DNA from: CAUZSN01 sp963582345
GTDB taxonomy: Bacteria; Planctomycetota; Planctomycetia; Planctomycetales; Planctomycetaceae
Reading direction: 5' to 3'
Assembly: GCA_963582345.1 (NCBI GenBank)
Contig: CAUZSN010000051.1
Coordinates: 1 to 18,500, forward strand
DNA: 18,500 nt
Positions 1 to 8,385 of this stretch are shown piece after piece. The first letter of the stretch is position 1. Each line of letters starts with the position of its first letter. Position numbers and translations under genes: made by a program. The notes under the pieces were generated by a model, which was given only the letters and a program-made list of their open reading frames with translations, had not been told where the DNA came from and searched no databases.

Positions 1-26
1 TCACGCTTCGTCCCTTGTGCTTGGAT

Positions 27-65
27 GATCACGCGTTGTGTGTGATCGGCGAGGGGAAATATCTT
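27..65 (+). promoter_or_regulatory. possible rpsA promoter with overlapping inverted repeat
   Basis: A weak sigma-70-like pair can be read: TTGTGT at 36-41 and TATCTT at 60-65, separated by 18 bases. The -35 element lies inside an inverted repeat, GATCAC at 27-32 and GTGATC at 42-47, which could be an operator or a leader hairpin. Matches to consensus are only partial and the sequence upstream is outside the window, so this is a suggestion only. Confidence 0.2.
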
Positions 66-134
66 GTTTCTTGCCACGTAAAAGTGCAAGTAGCGCTCTT
101 GTGCGCAAGCAGTCAAAGGTGGAAAAGTCCTAGT

Positions 135-2159
135 ATGGTTGACCGTAACCTTATTCGCGAAGTGAACGTGACCAACGACGAAGTCGAACATGTTTTTCTT
201 GAGACGCTTGGTAGCTTGGGCGATCAAGAAAACAACATGGATAAAATTTACGACCAGTCGTCGAAGTCATTCGATTTGAATGAGATCACGAATGGCATCG
301 TGTTACGAGTAGAAGGCGACGAAGTGCTTGTCGACATCGGATACAAGAGCGAAGGTGTCGTGACAATCGATGAATGGTCCGAGGGTGAAACTCTCCCCCA
401 ACCGGGTGATAAGATTCAGGTCCTGCTCGAGGAAGTCGAGGATGACTTTGGTCTGGTTATGCTGTCCAAGCGCAAAGCTGACCGCGTCCGAGAGTGGGAA
501 AAGATCATCCAGACACACGCCGAAGGCGATATTGTCACGGGTACCGTGGTTCGCAAGATCAAGGGTGGGCTGTTGGTCAACATCGGTGTCAACGTCTTCC
601 TGCCCGCAAGTCAGGTCGATATTCGGCGGCCCCATGACATCGGCAGTTTCGTCAATAAGGAGATTGAATGTCTGATTCTGAAAATTGATGAAGCTCGCCG
701 CAACATCGTAGTTTCGCGCCGAAAGCTGATCGAAGACAAGCGTGAAACGATGAAGAAGGCGTTGCTCGAAGAAATCAATGAGGGTCAGCTTCGCCAAGGT
801 GTCGTCAAGAATATTGCTGACTTTGGTGCCTTCGTTGATTTAGGTGGCATCGACGGATTGCTGCATATTACGGATATGAGTTGGGGCCGCATCAGCCACC
901 CGTCAGACATGGTCAAGATCGACGACGAAATCGAAGTCATGGTCCTGAACATTGATCGGGATAAGGAAAAAATCGCTCTCGGCCTGAAACAGAAGTTCCC
1001 AAGTCCTTGGGATGTCGTCGAAGAGAAATACCCGGTTGGCGGAAAGGTGCAAGGCGAAGTTGTCAACGTCATGACTTACGGTGCCTTCGTTAAGCTAGAA
1101 GACGGCATCGAAGGCCTGGTCCACATCAGCGAAATGTCGTGGACGAAACGGATTAGCCACCCGACCGAACTGGTGAATATCGGCGAAGAAGTGGAATTGA
1201 TCGTATTGGGCATTAATAAGGAAAAACAAGAGATTTCTTTGGGCATGAAGCAAACTATGCCGAATCCGTGGATAGACGTGATGAATAAATATCCACCCGA
1301 TTCTTCGGTCAAAGGTACGGTTCGAAACCTGACAAACTACGGCGCGTTTATCGAACTTGAGGAAGGAGTGGACGGACTGCTGCACGTCAGTGACATGTCG
1401 TGGACACGAAAGATTTCGCATGCCAGCGAAATGTTGGTAAAGGGTGACGAAATCGAGTGCAAGGTCTTGACTGTTGACGAAGATCGCAAGCGAATCGCCT
1501 TGGGCATCAAACAACTCCATTCGGATCCGTGGGAACAAGAGATTCCCGACAAGTTCTGCCCCGGCTCCATGGTCAAAGGCATTGTGAAGAAGATTACGAA
1601 TTTCGGAGTTTTTGTTGAATTGGCACCCGAACTGGAGGGGTTACTTCATATTTCGGAATTGGCCGAACACAAAGTCGATAACCCTGACGATGTCGTCAAG
1701 GTCGGCGAGGAAGTGGATGTGCGGATTTTGCGACTCGACACGGACGAACGCAAGATTGGGCTGAGTCGCAAACAGACTGTTGATCCTGAACAGCCGGCAG
1801 ACGAATCCGTCGAGGTCGGAGAAGACGATCTGGAAGAAACACGCGAAGAATTGAAAGGCGGTACCGAAAGCAGTTCTGCCGGTCCGCTGTTCACGTTGGA
1901 TGATCCGGAGGACGAATTGAAACCGGTCATCGCAGTTGAAGGATTTATTGAATCAACTGAAAGTTCCGAATCCGTAACAGATTCCAATTCGGAGACGGAC
2001 TCCGAATTAGACACAAGTTCCGGATCGGAAGACGCTTGCCAACAACTGCCGCCGATTGCAGACATCGAGGAATCCGAATCACCCACAGTGGATTCTTCCG
2101 ATACAGAAGCTAAGTCCGAAGCCGACGTTGACGAAACCACAAACGACGATGTGCCGTAA
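135..2159 (+). CDS. rpsA: 30S ribosomal protein S1, six S1 domains with acidic tail
   Basis: RNA-binding ribosomal protein that helps load mRNA on the 30S subunit. The 674-residue product has six S1 (OB-fold) repeats starting near residues 53, 131, 217, 302, 389 and 477. The last four carry the classic pattern 'G.V..I..FGAFV.L..G..GLLHISDMSW'. The first two are more divergent, as expected for the ribosome-docking domains of Gram-negative-type S1. Residues from about 548 to 674 form a low-complexity tail rich in Asp, Glu and Ser, which makes the protein longer than the roughly 557-residue E. coli S1. The start at 135 is chosen because AAAGGTGG (115-122) precedes it and because MVDRNLIRE resembles what I recall of planctomycete S1 N-termini. 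An in-frame ATG at 237 is the alternative. The frame is open upstream to 15, but that part looks non-coding. No cmk gene is adjacent, unlike in proteobacteria. Confidence 0.95.
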   Translation: MVDRNLIREVNVTNDEVEHVFLETLGSLGDQENNMDKIYDQSSKSFDLNEITNGIVLRVEGDEVLVDIGYKSEGVVTIDEWSEGETLPQPGDKIQVLLEEVEDDFGLVMLSKRKADRVREWEKIIQTHAEGDIVTGTVVRKIKGGLLVNIGVNVFLPASQVDIRRPHDIGSFVNKEIECLILKIDEARRNIVVSRRKLIEDKRETMKKALLEEINEGQLRQGVVKNIADFGAFVDLGGIDGLLHITDMSWGRISHPSDMVKIDDEIEVMVLNIDRDKEKIALGLKQKFPSPWDVVEEKYPVGGKVQGEVVNVMTYGAFVKLEDGIEGLVHISEMSWTKRISHPTELVNIGEEVELIVLGINKEKQEISLGMKQTMPNPWIDVMNKYPPDSSVKGTVRNLTNYGAFIELEEGVDGLLHVSDMSWTRKISHASEMLVKGDEIECKVLTVDEDRKRIALGIKQLHSDPWEQEIPDKFCPGSMVKGIVKKITNFGVFVELAPELEGLLHISELAEHKVDNPDDVVKVGEEVDVRILRLDTDERKIGLSRKQTVDPEQPADESVEVGEDDLEETREELKGGTESSSAGPLFTLDDPEDELKPVIAVEGFIESTESSESVTDSNSETDSELDTSSGSEDACQQLPPIADIEESESPTVDSSDTEAKSEADVDETTNDDVP

Positions 2160-2241
2160 GACAGCCCTGTCACGTTGCCCATCTATTTCGGCAAAGGCTC
2201 GAATATCGCATCAAGCGAAACTGCGGCAATTTTAGGAATAA

Positions 2242-2270
2242 CGTATTTCACAGCAATCTGCTGAAATATG
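2242..2270 (+). terminator. weak hairpin downstream of rpsA
   Basis: TATTTCA (2244-2250) pairs with TGAAATA (2262-2268). The loop contains a further GCA/TGC pair, and the outer end can extend by two more pairs. It lies 80 bases after the rpsA stop. No run of T follows, so it may slow or protect the transcript end rather than be a true intrinsic terminator. Confidence 0.25.
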
Positions 2271-2388
2271 CGGCGTTTCGGATTAGTCTGAAGGGCCGTT
2301 ATTATGGCGCCAATTGCCCGGTTTACCATTTCTTTTTGTCACCCACCTGCTTGCGTTGGAGGCAAATCTCCCATTGGACCGATAACAA

Positions 2389-2406
2389 CAAGCGGACCTC
2401 CGCTTG
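2389..2406. promoter_or_regulatory. perfect 8-bp dyad upstream of sigma gene
   Basis: CAAGCGGA (2389-2396) is followed after two bases by its exact reverse complement TCCGCTTG (2399-2406). This is a compact two-fold symmetric site about 130 bases before the sigma-factor start. No T tract follows, which argues against an intrinsic terminator. A regulator binding site or a leader hairpin are both possible. Confidence 0.3.
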
Positions 2407-2536
2407 GCCGATTACAGATCGATTCTCCGTGGGGGACTTCCAGAAGTCGATTCATTGAAGCGACTTTATAACAGACGTTCTCAGAACCGCTCGTTCATCC
2501 ACTCCACTTGAAACAAGAGACATCAGCAGGGATTCC

Positions 2537-3379
2537 ATGCAAACGACGTCTCAACGACGCAAGCTGTCTTCTCGAGTTCAAAACCCGCTTGAGACCTATC
2601 TGCGTGAGATAAATGAAACGACGTTGCTGACAGCAAACGAAGAAAAGGAACTGGCCTACCAAATTGCTGAAGGAAATAAGCAAGCCCGCGACCGGATGGT
2701 GCGTGCCAATTTGCGATTAGTTGTCAATATTGCACGAGCCTACGTCGGTAAGGGATTGCTGCTTCAGGATTTGATCGAAGAGGGCAACCTGGGTCTGTTG
2801 CGAGCGGTCGAGGGGTTTGATCCCGATATGAACACTCGTTTTAGTACCTACGCCAGCTATTGGATCAAGCAATCGATCAAGCGATCTTTGGTGAATTCAG
2901 CAAAAACGATTCGTATTCCGGCGTATATGGTCGAGCTGCTTTCGAAATGGCGGCAGGCGACAGCCAGATTACAAGATTCGTTGAAACGTACACCGACTTC
3001 CGAAGAAGTCGCTAAAGAGCTGGGTCTGCCCACGAAGAAACTCGGAATCGTCAAGAAGGCAATTCAGCTATACAACTCGACACCTCAAACCGATCAGGCC
3101 GACGGTAGTTGGTCGTTGAGTGATATCGTCGCCGACGCACGTGTCAAAGGTCCCGAAGACGAGATAATTGACACCGATAACCTGACGCACGTTTACAAGA
3201 TGTTGGAAACCATGGATCCCCGAGAAGCCACGATTCTGCGCATGCGTTTCGGCTTAGATGATTCTGAACCCAAGACTTTGAAGGAGATTGGAAAAACCCT
3301 GGGTTTGACTCGTGAACGCATCCGTCAAATCGAAAACGAATCGCTCAACAGACTGGCGAAAAGTCTCATGGACGAATAA
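2537..3379 (+). CDS. RNA polymerase sigma-70 family factor, RpoD/SigA-like, short form
   Basis: Promoter-recognition subunit of RNA polymerase. The 280-residue protein has region 1.2 (about residues 15-47, 'NPLETYLREIN'), regions 2.1-2.2 (48-95, core-binding 'LIEEGNLGLLRAVEGFDP'), regions 2.3-2.4 (98-131, 'RFSTYASYWIKQSIKRS', the -10 melting and reading helices), region 3 (about 133-200) and region 4.2 (247-275, 'TLKEIGKTLGLTRERIRQIE', the -35 helix-turn-helix). Region 1.1 and the large non-conserved insert of E. coli RpoD are absent, so it is either a compact primary sigma or a group 2 (RpoS/HrdB-like) factor. The start is the ATG after CAGGGA with a short 4-base spacing. I give no gene symbol because group 1 and group 2 cannot be separated from this sequence alone. 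Confidence 0.93.
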   Translation: MQTTSQRRKLSSRVQNPLETYLREINETTLLTANEEKELAYQIAEGNKQARDRMVRANLRLVVNIARAYVGKGLLLQDLIEEGNLGLLRAVEGFDPDMNTRFSTYASYWIKQSIKRSLVNSAKTIRIPAYMVELLSKWRQATARLQDSLKRTPTSEEVAKELGLPTKKLGIVKKAIQLYNSTPQTDQADGSWSLSDIVADARVKGPEDEIIDTDNLTHVYKMLETMDPREATILRMRFGLDDSEPKTLKEIGKTLGLTRERIRQIENESLNRLAKSLMDE

Positions 3380-3544
3380 TTTGTTGCCGCCAGCCTCAAA
3401 GCTCGAGACACTCCTTCCGCACGCCCATACGACATAAGGTTGTTTTGGTGTTCGTATTACAAAATTGCCATTACCTCGAACAGGTGTTTTATGGGTTGGG
3501 TGGAGAACACGACGGGATCAACGATGAACGCCGTTTCGTAGTAG
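3380..3544. other. intergenic region after sigma gene
   Basis: These 165 bases lie between the sigma stop and the readable end of the pseudogene. I see no coding frame, no strong hairpin and no T tract. It may hold the unrecognisable 3' end of the decayed gene. Confidence 0.4.
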
Positions 3545-4150
3545 TGCTGGCAAGAAACCGGCGAGAAATATGAACTATTGGAACTGTTTTGGCAAGTCGC
3601 CGGACATCACATGGCGGTAGTCCTAGCAGAATGAGACGACGATGATCGAATCCGTTTCCAGCCGATGTGGACGGGGTCCACAGCCGAATCACGTCAAAGC
3701 AAAAGAGCTCCGGCTGCAACCATCGATATCGCCATCAGCCCCGGAGCTATCCCCTGGACCAATCCACGGAAACGGGATGAAAAACAGGATGTTCCATTCG
3801 GCCAGTAAGGTGGTCAGTTGATAAGCACTTCCAAAATACGTAGTAAAAGTGCCTCATACTCCGATGGCGATGATGAACCCGGCAAAGCGAGTATTGAATT
3901 TCAGTTGGTGGCCCGTCCAACTGACGCGAGTAGGACCATCGTTGACGCCTCACGCATTATCTCTGTTTTTAGCCGCAGCAGATATTCCGCATCGGCCACT
4001 TTAAGTCGTTTCAGCGTGCTGAGCGGAAAAGGGTTGCCAGAATTTCTCTTCGGGTCCAACTTGAGCGTAAGCGTCTCGTAAATACACGACGACGGTCGCT
4101 TCGACGTAGTCGAAGGACACGCCGAAAAGGAATAGTGCAATCAGCGATCA
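3545..4150 (-). pseudogene. decayed multi-spanning membrane protein gene
   Basis: No intact frame remains, but reading the - strand with frame switches gives a continuous hydrophobic protein. The pieces in order are: 'LIALFLFGVSFDYVEATVVV' then 'YLRDAY' (4144-4067); 'FPLSTLKRL' and 'LLRLKTEIMREASTMVLLAS' (about 4071-3911); 'FAGFIIAIGV', a TGA stop at 3854-3856, then 'FYYVFWKCL' (about 3886-3822); 'LLAEWNILFFIPFPWIGP' (3808-3755); 'GIAPGLMAISMVAAGALLL' (about 3753-3697) ending in another stop; and, interrupted by two more stops, 'SFC*DYRHVMSGDLP...FIFLAGFL' (about 3630-3550). From memory these match a family of uncharacterised membrane proteins with 'YVEAAVVVYLR', 'FYYVFL' and 'LLTWDILFLIPVPW.GP' signatures. 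At least four frame changes and several stops mean it is not functional. End points are approximate. Confidence 0.8.
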
Positions 4151-4531
4151 CCACGGATCAAGTCGTTAACACTCCACTTTTTCCTCACTTTCTACTTCGT
4201 TGAGTTGTGAAAGTTGACTGTTCTCTGGGTGCAATGGATGTCCATTCAACAAGTCTATCGGTGCGCTGTCATCCGAACAAAACTCGCTCAATCGGCCCCA
4301 ACAACCTGTCCTTCAGTCTCGAGTTGTGGACTGAGTGTTGCCAATACACAACTTCCTATTCTTCGACGAATCCTACGACTCAAGATTTTTCATTAATCCG
4401 GACTAGTACAATTTGACACCTTCCTACACACACTCGTAGCACACGATAGAATGTATTGTTGGTAAAACGAGCGACTTCTTTCGAAACCATTTCGCTCAGT
4501 TAGTCAGTCGAACTCACACGGAGACGCAGCG
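4151..4531. other. intergenic region before DUF1569 gene
   Basis: No convincing gene is present, and the short open frames here have no recognisable content. Visible elements are a perfect dyad AATGGA-TG-TCCATT (4233-4246), a TTGACA at 4413-4418 without a well-placed -10, a TAGAAT at 4447-4452, and an inverted repeat GAGCGA (4469-4474) / TCGCTC (4492-4497) about 35 bases before the next start. The left part is probably the eroded 5' flank of the pseudogene. Confidence 0.4.
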
Positions 4532-5011
4532 ATGACCACCACATCATCGGTTCAACAGCGTCGTACATTGAATTTCTCAACGCTGGCGGAATTTCAAGCG
4601 GATGCGGAACGTTGGTCACGGAGCGAGCTTAAAACGGTTGGCAATTGGACATTTGGACAGATTTTGGAGCACCTAGCTCGCGTCATGAACTGTTCGATCG
4701 ATGGTTTCGGTGTCAAAGCATCGTGGTATCGGAGGGTCTTTGTTGCGCCGTTGATCCGGAATTCACTATTAACAGAGCAGATGAAACCAGGAGTCAAACT
4801 TCCCAAACGCGCGTCGGTGTTGATTGCCGGTCCAGAAACATCGACTGAAACCGGTCTAAGAAACGTGCGGAACGCCATTGCACGTCTCCAGGGTGAGCAG
4901 CCGATGGCCGCTCACCCATTATTGGGAAAAATGACGACCGAGGAATGGTTGTCGCTACATTTGCGTCACGCGGAATTGCATATGAGTTTTGTCGTGCCAG
5001 TGGATCAGTAA
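4532..5011 (+). CDS. DinB-like DUF1569 domain protein
   Basis: A 159-residue protein whose pattern fits the DUF1569 branch of the DinB/YfiT-like four-helix metal-binding superfamily. After a Leu/Phe-rich first helix comes 'GNWTFGQILEHLARVMNCSID' (residues 37-57), which carries the first candidate metal-binding His (H47). The last helix has 'EEWLSLHLRHAELHMSFV', with H146 and H150 in the HxxxH spacing typical of DinB folds. The middle, 'ASWYRRVFVAPLIRNSLLTE' and 'LPKRAS', is also typical. Superfamily members include thiol-dependent transferases, but no reaction is known for this branch. The start is supported by GGAG (4520-4523) eight bases before the ATG. It is a monocistronic gene convergent with the ketosynthase, so context gives no functional hint. 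Confidence 0.85.
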   Translation: MTTTSSVQQRRTLNFSTLAEFQADAERWSRSELKTVGNWTFGQILEHLARVMNCSIDGFGVKASWYRRVFVAPLIRNSLLTEQMKPGVKLPKRASVLIAGPETSTETGLRNVRNAIARLQGEQPMAAHPLLGKMTTEEWLSLHLRHAELHMSFVVPVDQ

Positions 5012-5135
5012 GCCGGCAAGCGCTGACATTGCAACGTATGACCCTCGCGAATGTCCGTGTTGCAGAATGGGACCCACAAAACCGGTATTCATGTTGCGGA
5101 TGTCGGTTTGGTTACAGCTCTACTGTGCTTGGTGT

Positions 5136-6440
5136 CTATTGGGTCTTTCGCACGACGGCCGCGATCAGATGGCCGCCAAATCCGAGTGATAATTTCAAGG
5201 CGTTTTCAATCCGCTGTCGGCGAGGTTCGCGCGGTGTGAAATTTAGGTCGCAGTCGACATCCTGCTCATCCAAGTTGACGGTCGGCGGGATAGTCGAATC
5301 TCGCATCGCCAGCAAGGTGCACGCCAGTTCAACGCTTCCAGCCGATCCCAGCAGATGTCCAATTCCACCCTTTAAGGCCGAACAGCAGACATGTTGAGCC
5401 GACCGTCCCAACGCAGCATTTAAGGCGCGCGTCTCGCAGATGTCGTTTTGAATGGTCGCCGTGCCATGAAGATTGACATAATCAATTTCATCTGACGTCA
5501 GCTCGGCGCGACGCAACACGTCTTGGATTAACCGCGTTAGTGCATGCGGTTGCGGTTCCAGTTGGGTCAGTCCGGCGCAATCAGTCACGCAACCGTCTGA
5601 AACCCATTCCGCGTAAGGTATGGCACCGCGATCAGCAGCGCAATCGGATCGCTCCATGATCAGCATGCCGGCGCCTTCGCCCACCAGAAAGCCGTTCCGG
5701 TGTCGATCGAAGGGCCGACAGGCCGTTTCCGGGTCGTCAAAACCTCGCGCGAGCACTCCTAACCGCTGAAACGACGCGAGCAACACTTGCTGCAGCGAAG
5801 CATCTGTGCTGCCAACAACGACCGCATCGCAATAGCCGGTTCGAATTAATTCAGCGCCGCGAACCAGACTTGCCAAACCGGTGGCACAGGCTGTAATCGG
5901 ACACAGGCAGGGGCCGCGCAGGTCGAACAGACGCGACAACGCGGCTGCGGGAGCATTTGGAAACAATTGAGTCCATAGTTCCGCAGAGAAATCAACGTTG
6001 TGCTTCAACCTATGTCGAAAGGACTGTGCAAAACTCCGTAAACCACCTTTGCTAGTGCCGACGACGCACCCAATGCGGTTTCGATTGAGGTGTGTAACTT
6101 CTAGTTTAGCGTCTTCCATCGCCTCATATGCCGCGCAAACCGCCAATTGGATAACCGGGTCACAAGCGGCCAAGTTGATCCCCAGCGCGTTGTCCGAACC
6201 GCGTCCCATCGAAATTTGGTCGTCACAGAAACGGAGCATCGGTGCTGGTGCTCCAGCGGCCATCCCACGCGTCTGCGAGTATTGGCGTGGTTGTTGAATA
6301 TCCCAATCGCATGGATCAAGCCAACGAGTCGCTCGGTTACCATTTTTCATCCCCTGCCAGCTTGATTCGCGATCGATTCCCAACGGAGTAATCAGGCCAA
6401 CACCTGTAATTACGACACGCTGCGGAGGAGGTGGAAACAT
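5136..6440 (-). CDS. beta-ketoacyl-ACP synthase II-like enzyme (FabF/KAS type)
   Basis: Thiolase-fold condensing enzyme, expected to join an acyl thioester and malonyl-ACP with loss of CO2. In the 434-residue form it opens with 'RRVVITGVGLITPLG'-like sequence (residues 8-21), typical of KAS II. The full Cys-His-His catalytic set is present: C185 in 'ITACATGLAS', H325 in 'NLHGTATIQND' and H362 in 'KGGIGHLLGSAGS', with K357. Residues 247-263 carry the conserved 'RNGFLVGEGAGML' loop. It ends in 'LSLGFGGHLIAAVVRK', a standard KS C-terminus. I chose the ATG at 6440; an in-frame TTG at 6476 would add 12 residues, and neither has a strong Shine-Dalgarno. It follows hisS at about 75 bases on the same strand and is probably co-transcribed. 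No acpP, fabD or fabG is near, so it may be a second KAS for a special acyl chain rather than the housekeeping enzyme. Confidence 0.9.
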   Translation of the reverse strand: MFPPPPQRVVITGVGLITPLGIDRESSWQGMKNGNRATRWLDPCDWDIQQPRQYSQTRGMAAGAPAPMLRFCDDQISMGRGSDNALGINLAACDPVIQLAVCAAYEAMEDAKLEVTHLNRNRIGCVVGTSKGGLRSFAQSFRHRLKHNVDFSAELWTQLFPNAPAAALSRLFDLRGPCLCPITACATGLASLVRGAELIRTGYCDAVVVGSTDASLQQVLLASFQRLGVLARGFDDPETACRPFDRHRNGFLVGEGAGMLIMERSDCAADRGAIPYAEWVSDGCVTDCAGLTQLEPQPHALTRLIQDVLRRAELTSDEIDYVNLHGTATIQNDICETRALNAALGRSAQHVCCSALKGGIGHLLGSAGSVELACTLLAMRDSTIPPTVNLDEQDVDCDLNFTPREPRRQRIENALKLSLGFGGHLIAAVVRKTQ

Positions 6441-6515
6441 AGCGAGTTCGCTTATATTCGACGACTCGATCCACAAATTGCGATCAGGTCAGCTGCTGAC
6501 ATTTTCAATTCGCTA

Positions 6516-7868
6516 CTAGACTTGGCTTTTATCCGCCGATTTCAAAATCCCGTGAATGTGATCGATCAGCCTCGGTTCACTGACCTCTGTTTGTGTACCT
6601 TGAATCAAGTCTTTGACCTGCCATGTTCCGGTCGAAAATTCTTGGTCTCCAGCGATCACGGCGACTTGGAATCTCTTTCGATTGGCGTACCGCAGTTGTT
6701 TACCAATCGGACGCGCGTCTGGATAAACCTCCGATGCAATTCCGGCACGTTGCATTTCACGAACAATACGAAAATACTCGCCAATCTTCCCGGCATCGAA
6801 CTGCGTCACTAGTACTTGAGCTGGCGTCGACGATTTCTCGACCATTCCCAGTTCTTCCATGGCAGTCAGCAGCCGATCTAGTCCTAAACTGGCACCAACT
6901 CCTGGGAGTTTTTTCGAGGTGAATAACTCAGCCAGATTATCGTATCGCCCACCCGAGCAGACACTGCCAATGCCAGGTAATTCGTCCAGATAGGTTTCGT
7001 AAACGGAGCCCGTGTAGTAGTTCAGACCACGAGCAATGGAAACGTCCAGCTTGATGCGATTCGCGGCAATTCCGGCAGTCCGAGAGGCGGCGAACATTTC
7101 CCTGAGCTGACTGATCCCGTTCATCCCTTGTTCGCTTCCTGCGAGAAGGGTTTCGAGTTCGGAAAAGATATGATCTGTCTCGCCGGCGAGTTCGGTTAGT
7201 TTCAGGACGCTTGACGCTTGCTCGGCTGTGGTTCTAACTCGCTCGATCATTTCCTGACGAACAGCATCCGGGCCGACTTTCGACAGTTTGTCCAGCGCTC
7301 TCAGGATACCGGCCGACTGCTCGGTCAATCCCAGCTTTTCCAACAACCCATTCAATACCAGACGATTGTTGACACAGATGCGAAACCGCGAAAAGCCGAG
7401 GTTCTGCATCAAATCGTGGGTGACTAGCAGCGTTTCGATATCTGATACGTTTGATTCCGTACCGATTGTGTCGAAATCGCACTGGATGAATTCGCGATAT
7501 CGGCCCTTTTGTGGATTTTCACCTCTCCAGACCGTGGCGATGTGATACCGCTTGAACGGAATGCCGATTTCCTGGACGTGTTGTGCTGCGAAACGAGCTA
7601 GCGGAACGGTCAGGTCGAACCGCATTGCGACATCTCGGTTGCCCTGGTCGGTGAATCGGAACAGTTGCTTGTCCGACTCCTCGCCTCCCTTTCCCAGCAG
7701 GATTTCACTGTACTCCAATGCCGGTGTGTCAATCGGGCTGAAGCCGTAGCTGCGAAAAACATCGCGGGCCTTTTGAATCAATTGTTCGCGAGCCATCATT
7801 GCCTGCGGCAGGTAGTCGCGAAAGCCTTTCAGGGTACTCGGCTTGATGAGTTGTGTGTTTGCATTCAC
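6516..7868 (-). CDS. hisS: histidine--tRNA ligase
   Basis: Class II aminoacyl-tRNA synthetase that charges tRNA-His in the cytoplasm. The 450-residue protein has motif 1 around 'GFRDYLP' (15-21) and the following helix, motif 2 at 107-135 ('RYHIATVWRGENPQKGRYRE'), the HisRS-specific 'ARGLNYYTG' (279-287) and 'CSGGRYDNL' (304-312), and motif 3 'GVGASLGLDRLL' (323-334). An alpha/beta anticodon-binding domain follows from about 350 to 440. Length fits the family. The start is a GTG at 7868: an ATG-initiated form in this frame would have to begin at residue 24 or 25 and would lose the conserved GFRDYLP. No clear Shine-Dalgarno is visible. The YkgJ-type gene lies 64 bases upstream and the ketosynthase downstream, all on the same strand. 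Confidence 0.96.
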   Translation of the reverse strand: MNANTQLIKPSTLKGFRDYLPQAMMAREQLIQKARDVFRSYGFSPIDTPALEYSEILLGKGGEESDKQLFRFTDQGNRDVAMRFDLTVPLARFAAQHVQEIGIPFKRYHIATVWRGENPQKGRYREFIQCDFDTIGTESNVSDIETLLVTHDLMQNLGFSRFRICVNNRLVLNGLLEKLGLTEQSAGILRALDKLSKVGPDAVRQEMIERVRTTAEQASSVLKLTELAGETDHIFSELETLLAGSEQGMNGISQLREMFAASRTAGIAANRIKLDVSIARGLNYYTGSVYETYLDELPGIGSVCSGGRYDNLAELFTSKKLPGVGASLGLDRLLTAMEELGMVEKSSTPAQVLVTQFDAGKIGEYFRIVREMQRAGIASEVYPDARPIGKQLRYANRKRFQVAVIAGDQEFSTGTWQVKDLIQGTQTEVSEPRLIDHIHGILKSADKSQV

Positions 7869-7932
7869 CTTGTCGTTGACTCGGCACGGGGTAGCTTCGG
7901 TATCGTGTCTCTTTTCCGCGTTGCAGCAATCG

Positions 7933-8385
7933 TCACGCAGACACTTCGCTCAAAATGGGCAGGTTGACGGGGACAGTTCGGTTCGTTGGTCTCCTCTTGA
8001 ACTTGCGAGGCGGCAATACGGCTTCGGCGTACTCCCAAATCTGTTCGGGCGTTTCAAACAGCTTGTCGTAACATGCGTCATCATCGTATTCACAATCGAC
8101 GACCGAGTACGTGCGGCAGACGTTGGGCCGATCCTCGTAGGTCCCACATTGGTTGTCGACGGTCAAGTGTTTGCAGTCAGCATGTACCATTAAATACCAC
8201 GTGTCGTCCTCAACAAATATCGAGATCCGACCGTGCATCAAATACCAGCGGATATGATCGAAGTCCTCACGGGTCGTTGGCGTTTCAATTGGCAGAGCGA
8301 AATACCGGCAGCACTTTGCCGTGCAATATTCGCACAAGACCTCACCCGGTTTCAGGTCTTCCCGCTTGAATTTTTGTTTTGTCAT
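7933..8385 (-). CDS. YkgJ-family cysteine cluster protein
   Basis: Small soluble protein of the YkgJ family (putative zinc or iron-chelating domain). In the 150-residue form the N-terminal cluster is C18-x2-C21-x3-C25-C26 ('CEYCTAKCC'). It is followed by C71 ('HADCKHL'), C80 ('NQCGTYEDRPNVC') and C90, with extra C98 and C105. The 'C..Y..RP..CR.Y' segment is the second signature of the family. The start at 8385 is preferred because AGGA stands nine bases upstream; an in-frame TTG at 8412 is less likely. The protein's role is unknown; metal binding is inferred from the Cys spacing. It is the first gene of a likely ykgJ-hisS-KAS operon with 64 bases to hisS. Confidence 0.88.
   Translation of the reverse strand: MTKQKFKREDLKPGEVLCEYCTAKCCRYFALPIETPTTREDFDHIRWYLMHGRISIFVEDDTWYLMVHADCKHLTVDNQCGTYEDRPNVCRTYSVVDCEYDDDACYDKLFETPEQIWEYAEAVLPPRKFKRRPTNRTVPVNLPILSEVSA

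Larger units (their letters stand above)
2160..2536. other. rpsA to sigma-factor intergenic region
   Basis: These 377 bases have no credible coding frame. They contain the hairpin near 2255, the perfect dyad at 2389-2406 and a purine-rich Shine-Dalgarno (CAGGGA, 2527-2532) for the sigma gene. A -10-like TTTATAAC occurs near 2463-2470 without a convincing -35 partner. The length leaves room for the sigma gene to have its own regulated promoter. Confidence 0.5.

Noticed and set aside
303..1582. Several long open frames on the - strand opposite rpsA
   Set aside because: They mirror the repeated S1 domains and have no family features; the + strand protein is unmistakable.
1940..2130. TCCGAA-type short repeats looking like a tandem array
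   Set aside because: They encode the Ser/Glu-rich tail of S1, are irregular, and are explained by amino-acid composition.
3747..3953. - strand frame of 68 codons containing HFYYVFWKCL
   Set aside because: It is one fragment of the decayed membrane-protein gene and not an independent protein.
4207..4416. Two overlapping short + strand frames upstream of the DUF1569 gene
   Set aside because: No ribosome site, no recognisable composition, and the frames compete with each other.
4945..5397. + strand frame running from DUF1569 into the ketosynthase
   Set aside because: It overlaps two well-supported genes in the wrong frame or strand.
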